From Pseudolabrys sp. (GTDB lineage Bacteria; Pseudomonadota; Alphaproteobacteria; Rhizobiales; Xanthobacteraceae), in NCBI GenBank assembly GCA_030684935.1, contig JAUXXH010000035.1, positions 35,555-99,554 on the forward strand: DNA of 64,000 bases. The letters are read 5' to 3'. Position 1 is the stretch's first letter. Each line of letters begins with the position of its first letter. The position numbers were made by a program, and so were the translations under genes. This document shows positions 60,609 to 64,000 of the stretch, one piece after another. Under the pieces are notes generated by a model that saw nothing but the letters and a program-made list of their open reading frames with translations, searched no databases and had not been told where the DNA came from.

Positions 60609-62639
60609 TTACTTCCCGAGCTTTTTCAGCGCCGCCTCAGCCACTGCCTCGGCGGTAATGCCGAATTTCTTGTAGAGTTCCTTGTACGGCGCGCTGGCGC
60701 CGAACGAATTCATGCCGACGAAGATCCCATCGGCGCCGATGATGGCGTCCCAGCCCTGCCGCACCGCGGCTTCGACGCCGATCCGGACCCTGGCGCTGCC
60801 GAGCACCGCCCGGCGCACGTCGTCCGGCTGCGCGGCGAACAGCTCGAAACTCGGCACCGAGACCACGCGGGCGGCGACGCCCTTGTCGGCCAGCAGCTTG
60901 GCGGCATCGACCGCGAGCGAGACTTCCGAGCCGGTGGCGAAGATGGACACGGCCGCGGCGCCGTCGGGACCGGCGATTTCATAGGCGCCCTGGGCGCAGA
61001 TGTTGTCGGCATCGTAGCGATTGCGCAGTTGCGGCAGGTTCTGCCGCGTCAGCGCCAGTACGCTCGGCCGGTCTTTGGACCGCAGCGCCAGCTCCCAGCA
61101 TTCGGCGGTCTCGACCGCGTCGGCCGGGCGGAATACCAGCAAATTCGGGATCGACCGCAGGGCGGCGAGATGCTCGACCGGCTGATGGGTCGGGCCGTCT
61201 TCGCCGAGGCCGATCGAGTCATGCGTCATCACGTGAATGACGCGCTCGCCCATCAGCGCCGCCAGCCGGATCGACGGGCGGCAGTAATCGGAGAACACCA
61301 GGAAGGTGCCGGAATAGGGGATGATACCGCCGTGCAGCACCATGCCGTTCATGGCCGCGGCCATGCCGTGCTCGCGGATGCCGTAATGGATGAAGCGGCC
61401 GGAGAAGTCGCCGGCGTTGATCGCCTGCATCGACTTGGTGCGGGTGTTGTTGGAGCCCGTCAGGTCGGCCGAGCCGCCGATCATTTCCGGCACGGCCGGC
61501 ACCAGGAACTCCAGCGCGAATTCCGACGCGGTGCGCGAGGCGATATCCTTCGGCGTGTCGGCCAGCGTCTGCTTGAGCTTGGCGACAGCGTCGCTCAGTG
61601 ACTGCGTGGGCAGGTCGCCTTTCATGCGGCGTTCGAACTCACTGCGTTGTCCGGCATCGAGCGCGGCCAGCGTCTTGGACCAGCCGGCATGCGCTGCCTT
61701 CGAGCGCTCGCCAGCCTTGCGCCAGCCGGCCAGGATGTCGGCCGGAATCTCGAACGGGGCGTGCGGCCAGCCGAGCGCGGCGCGCGTGGCCTTGATTTCA
61801 TCGGCGCCGAGCGGCGAGCCGTGCGACGACGACTTGCCGGCCTTGGCCGGCGAGCCATAACCGATGGTGGTCTTGCAGGCGATCATCACCGGTCTGTCGG
61901 ACGACTGCGCTTTCTCCAGCGCCGCGGCGATGGCCGCGGGGTCGTGGCCGTCGATGCGCCAGGCGTTCCAGCCGCAAGCCTCGAACCGCTTCACCTGATC
62001 GACCGAATCCGACAGCGATAGCGCGCCATCGATCGAAATGCCGTTGTCGTCGAACAGCACGATCAGCTTGCTCAGCTTCAGATGCCCCGCCATGGCGATG
62101 GCTTCGTGGCTGATGCCTTCCATCAGGTCGCCGTCTGAGGCGAGCACGTAAGTCTTGTGGTTGACCACGGCGTCGCCGAACACCGCCGCCATGTGGCGTT
62201 CGGCGATCGCCATGCCGACGGCATTGGCCAGTCCCTGGCCGAGCGGGCCGGTGGTGGTCTCGATGCCGGTGGTGATGAAATTTTCCGGATGTCCCGGCGT
62301 CTTCGAGCCGGACTGGCGGAAGCGCTTGATCTCGTCGAGCGACACGCTCGAATAGCCGGTCAGATAGAGCAGGGCGTACAGCAGCATCGAGCCGTGCCCG
62401 GCCGAGAGCACGAAGCGGTCGCGGTCGGGCCAGGCCGGATCGGCCGGATCGAATTTCAGGAACTGCGTGAACAGCACGGTCGCCACATCGGCGGCGCCCA
62501 TCGGCAGGCCGGGGTGGCCGGATTTGGCCTGTTCCACCGCATCCATCGCCAGCGCGCGAATCGCGTTGGCCATGCCGGCGTGAGCAGTCGCGGAGGCCGG
62601 TGGCGCGGTGCGCGCGGCGGGGGAAGCGTTTGAAGTCAT
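60609..62639 (-). CDS. tkt: Transketolase
   Basis: A 676-aa thiamine-diphosphate enzyme. The ThDP site is visible as [46 protein letters not shown]-type and the pyrimidine-domain [16 protein letters not shown]. It transfers a two-carbon unit between sugar phosphates in the pentose phosphate and Calvin cycles. ATG 62639 gives the normal N-terminus. It begins the minus-strand tkt-gap-pgk-fba order. Transcription likely starts in the 230-nt region shared with the divergent DUF4164-zapA pair. Confidence 0.97.
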   Translation of the reverse strand: MTSNASPAARTAPPASATAHAGMANAIRALAMDAVEQAKSGHPGLPMGAADVATVLFTQFLKFDPADPAWPDRDRFVLSAGHGSMLLYALLYLTGYSSVSLDEIKRFRQSGSKTPGHPENFITTGIETTTGPLGQGLANAVGMAIAERHMAAVFGDAVVNHKTYVLASDGDLMEGISHEAIAMAGHLKLSKLIVLFDDNGISIDGALSLSDSVDQVKRFEACGWNAWRIDGHDPAAIAAALEKAQSSDRPVMIACKTTIGYGSPAKAGKSSSHGSPLGADEIKATRAALGWPHAPFEIPADILAGWRKAGERSKAAHAGWSKTLAALDAGQRSEFERRMKGDLPTQSLSDAVAKLKQTLADTPKDIASRTASEFALEFLVPAVPEMIGGSADLTGSNNTRTKSMQAINAGDFSGRFIHYGIREHGMAAAMNGMVLHGGIIPYSGTFLVFSDYCRPSIRLAALMGERVIHVMTHDSIGLGEDGPTHQPVEHLAALRSIPNLLVFRPADAVETAECWELALRSKDRPSVLALTRQNLPQLRNRYDADNICAQGAYEIAGPDGAAAVSIFATGSEVSLAVDAAKLLADKGVAARVVSVPSFELFAAQPDDVRRAVLGSARVRIGVEAAVRQGWDAIIGADGIFVGMNSFGASAPYKELYKKFGITAEAVAEAALKKLGK

Positions 62640-62762
62640 GGAAAAAAGCCTGTTTCTAGGGGCTGGATAGCATGTGCGGCCCTTGAGTCAATGCGACGCC
62701 GCAGACGCCTCAAAGCCGTCAACAGGCGCAACAAAACATCGGGGTAAACCGCCCGCCGAGCG

Positions 62763-62791
62763 TTGACCGCGACATCGCCAGACACGTAAGG
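62763..62791 (+). promoter_or_regulatory. Putative promoter upstream of DUF4164-zapA
   Basis: TTGACC is followed after about 18 nt by a TAAGGT-like hexamer, roughly 80 nt before the DUF4164 start. The match is fair and unique in this gap, but the -10 is weak. Confidence 0.4.
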
Positions 62792-62869
62792 TTCTTCGTC
62801 TAAATCTTTGCTGCGGCAAGGGTTTTTTCAGTGCGGCGCCGGGGCGCCGCGAGTTGGCGCGAACAGGAC

Positions 62870-63148
62870 ATGACCGAGCAGAGCGACGTCGATATGGCCG
62901 TGAAACGTCTGGCGCTGGCGCTCGATGCGCTCGACGCCGCGGTCGAGCGCCGCCGTGAGGCTGATCGCACCGAGGAAGCGCTTGCCAACCAGGTGCAGGC
63001 GCTCGGGCTCGACCGCAGCAACCTCGCTGCCAGTCTCGACGGCGAGGCGGCGCGCGCGCGCAAGCTGGAAGCGACCAACCGCGAGGTCGCGCAGCGGCTG
63101 GATACGGCGATGGCCTCGATCCGGTCGGTGCTCGACGCGAACGAGTAG
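62870..63148 (+). CDS. DUF4164 family small coiled-coil protein
   Basis: A 92-aa protein that is helical and rich in Arg, Glu and Ala along its length (VKRLALALDALDAAVERRRE, EALANQVQALGLDRSNLAAS). It matches the DUF4164 family, often encoded immediately upstream of zapA in alphaproteobacteria. ATG 62870 replaces 62831. A role with ZapA in divisome assembly is plausible but unproven. It lies 15 nt before zapA. Confidence 0.85.
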   Translation: MTEQSDVDMAVKRLALALDALDAAVERRREADRTEEALANQVQALGLDRSNLAASLDGEAARARKLEATNREVAQRLDTAMASIRSVLDANE

Positions 63149-63163
63149 AGCGAGAACAGAGCC

Positions 63164-63547
63164 ATGGCCCAGGTCAACGCCACCATCGCCGGACGCCAGT
63201 TCCGCCTCGCCTGCGAGGACGGGCAGGAAGAGCATCTGCAAAAGCTGGCGCACGATCTTGACCAGCGCATCATCGATCTGCGCGCCAAGTTCGGCGAGAT
63301 TGGCGATACGCGGCTGACGGTGATGGCGGGTCTGATGCTGGCGGACGAACTGTCGGAAGCGGCACGCCGCATGCGTGTGCTGGAAGAGGAAGTCGCAGGC
63401 CTGCAGGACGCGCGCGTGGTGTCGTCCGACCGCGCCAAGGCGGCTTCCGCCGCGGTGGTCAATGCCTTCAACTCGGCCGCCGAGCGGCTGGAAGGCATTA
63501 CCCGCAAGCTGAACCAGTCGCTCGGCAACGGCGTGGCGATTGGGTGA
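63164..63547 (+). CDS. zapA: ZapA, cell-division FtsZ-ring-associated protein
   Basis: A 127-aa ZapA. The globular N-terminal domain has ATIAGRQFRLACEDGQEEHL, HDLDQRIIDLRAKFGEIGDTR and VMAGLMLADELSEA. The C-terminal coiled coil follows. ZapA bundles FtsZ filaments at mid-cell. In the order, DUF4164 precedes and 6S RNA follows, as in other Hyphomicrobiales. A 15-nt spacer suggests cotranscription with DUF4164. Confidence 0.93.
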   Translation: MAQVNATIAGRQFRLACEDGQEEHLQKLAHDLDQRIIDLRAKFGEIGDTRLTVMAGLMLADELSEAARRMRVLEEEVAGLQDARVVSSDRAKAASAAVVNAFNSAAERLEGITRKLNQSLGNGVAIG

Positions 63548-63593
63548 CGAAAGCAGCCATGGCGCTGGCCCGCGCGAATGACTACATTGGCGT

Positions 63594-63748
63594 TGCGGGG
63601 CTGCGAGGTGCGTCGGAGACACATTCCCCGGGGCCTTACGATCCCATCGGGAGCTGTCCCTGGCCGGGCTCGTGGGCTCGGTCATATGGCGCCCACCTAC
63701 AACAGTAGGTTCCCGGGATCACGCTCTGACGGCCATTGCGGCTCCGCA
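63594..63748 (+). ncRNA. ssrS: 6S RNA (SsrS), RNA polymerase regulator
   Basis: The stretch after zapA shows the 6S pattern. A closing stem forms between TGCGGGGCTGC (63594) and GCGGCTCCGCA (63738-63748). The inner part has GAGGTGCGTCGGAGACACATTCCCCGGGG-like text with a bubble and CCTTACGATCCC. 6S RNA mimics open promoters and binds sigma-70 holoenzyme in stationary phase. Position after zapA fits alphaproteobacteria. The exact ends are approximate; covariance search with the RF00013 model would settle it. Confidence 0.75.
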
Positions 63749-63767
63749 CTCAATCAACTCCGTCACC

Positions 63768-63862
63768 CTGAGGTGCGAGGCCTCTTGGCCGAGCCTCGAA
63801 GGGTGGCGGCCCGAGAGTCTGCGGCCGTCCATCCTTCGAGGCTCGCTGCGCTCGCACCTCAG
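63768..63862. repeat. Nested long inverted repeat (family C)
   Basis: CTGAGGTGCGAG (63768-63779) pairs perfectly with CTCGCACCTCAG (63851-63862), and GAGCCTCGAAGG (63791-63802) with CCTTCGAGGCTC (63833-63844). Two 12-bp stems are nested, so RNA or cruciform DNA would form a long hairpin. A similar 'CCTCGAAGG/GAGGTGCGAG' element recurs in Bradyrhizobium-type genomes, as I recall. Confidence 0.8.
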
Positions 63863-64000
63863 AGTCTGACTCATAATGCGTTTAATGTTTTAGGGGCTGC
63901 CAAACGCCTTGTCAGCAGCCTTAGATGAGCGACGAGGATCCATGCAGCTTCGGTTGCCGCTGACCCCTCGAAATCCTTGGCCAGGCGGCGACACCTGCCG

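Larger units (their letters stand above)
63549..64000. other. Non-coding end region: 6S RNA and a long inverted repeat
   Basis: Apart from the 6S RNA (63594-63748), the region contains the inverted repeat (63768-63862). The final 130 nt have no clear gene; the ATG at about 63925 opens a frame that runs off the right edge, but nothing supports it as coding. The 116-aa ORF of the track overlaps the 6S RNA and repeat and is not accepted. Confidence 0.7.

Noticed and set aside
63578-63928. 116-aa ORF after zapA
   Set aside because: It overlaps the 6S RNA and the nested inverted repeat and has no RBS or recognisable protein features.

Overview
The window is chromosomal DNA from a GC-rich alphaproteobacterium of the order Hyphomicrobiales, most likely close to the Bradyrhizobium/Rhodopseudomonas/Pseudolabrys group. 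The evidence is a ctrA-sciP-flbD cell-cycle and flagellar circuit, GANTC (CcrM-type) sites and TTAA-N7-TTAAC CtrA boxes. An Irr-type iron palindrome lies upstream of mbfA, the zapA-6S RNA order is present, and palindromic intergenic repeats of a type common in this group occur. I see no prophage, plasmid or CRISPR array. One intact IS5-family insertion sequence is present.

Layout. (1) 1-3.3 kb: tail of an unknown membrane protein, ctrA (-), a GANTC-rich control region, then fliI-fliJ (+). (2) 3.3-8.1 kb: enoyl-CoA hydratase (-), a TetR regulator with an almost leaderless promoter, and an HlyD/FtsX-like/ATPase exporter operon. (3) 8.1-11.3 kb: small envelope proteins, a lysozyme-like secreted protein and a cold-shock gene with a clear promoter and terminator. 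(4) 11.4-15.6 kb: a tricarboxylate-type (Bug) binding protein divergent from a class III CoA-transferase/GntR/MaoC operon. (5) 15.6-31.7 kb: flhA, a fasciclin/anti-sigma/ECF sigma block, the fliF-fliG-fliH-fliN-flbD operon, sciP, a MASE1 hybrid kinase and fliK-flgD. (6) 31.9-40.9 kb: mnmA, a SAM methyltransferase, tRNA-Met(CAT), small secreted proteins, an epoxide-hydrolase-like enzyme, egtB-egtD, an FAH-family enzyme, a second Bug protein and an NADPH:FMN reductase. (7) 41-46.3 kb: an Old Yellow Enzyme/DoxX/NTF2-like group facing an SDR, gentisate-dioxygenase-like and alpha/beta-fold gene group. (8) 46.5-53 kb: a cysteine-bearing secreted protein, the IS element, a tartrate/isopropylmalate dehydrogenase-like gene, a hydroxypyruvate-isomerase-like gene, a phosphoesterase, mbfA and a Nudix gene. 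(9) 53-62.6 kb: suhB, a Sel1 protein, a ThiE/TenI-like gene, a GST and the fba, pgk, gap, tkt carbon cluster. (10) 62.8-64 kb: a DUF4164 gene, zapA, 6S RNA and a long inverted repeat.

How it works together. The master regulator CtrA, its small antagonist SciP and the sigma-54 activator FlbD are all encoded here, next to targets they plausibly control. The flhA and fliF promoters share the same CtrA box plus an identical 21-bp tract, and fliK has a well-formed -24/-12 sigma-54 promoter, so an early-to-late flagellar cascade can be read within one window. The metabolic islands between the flagellar blocks look like acquired or reshuffled catabolic modules. I did not find a clearly undescribed multi-gene system. 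The most unusual items are the IS insertion inside a stop codon that keeps the stop, an alpha/beta-fold protein with Gly at the nucleophile position, the CoA-transferase/GntR/MaoC/Bug module with its own palindrome, the gentisate-type cluster bracketed by palindromic repeats, and a degenerate ThiE-like protein.
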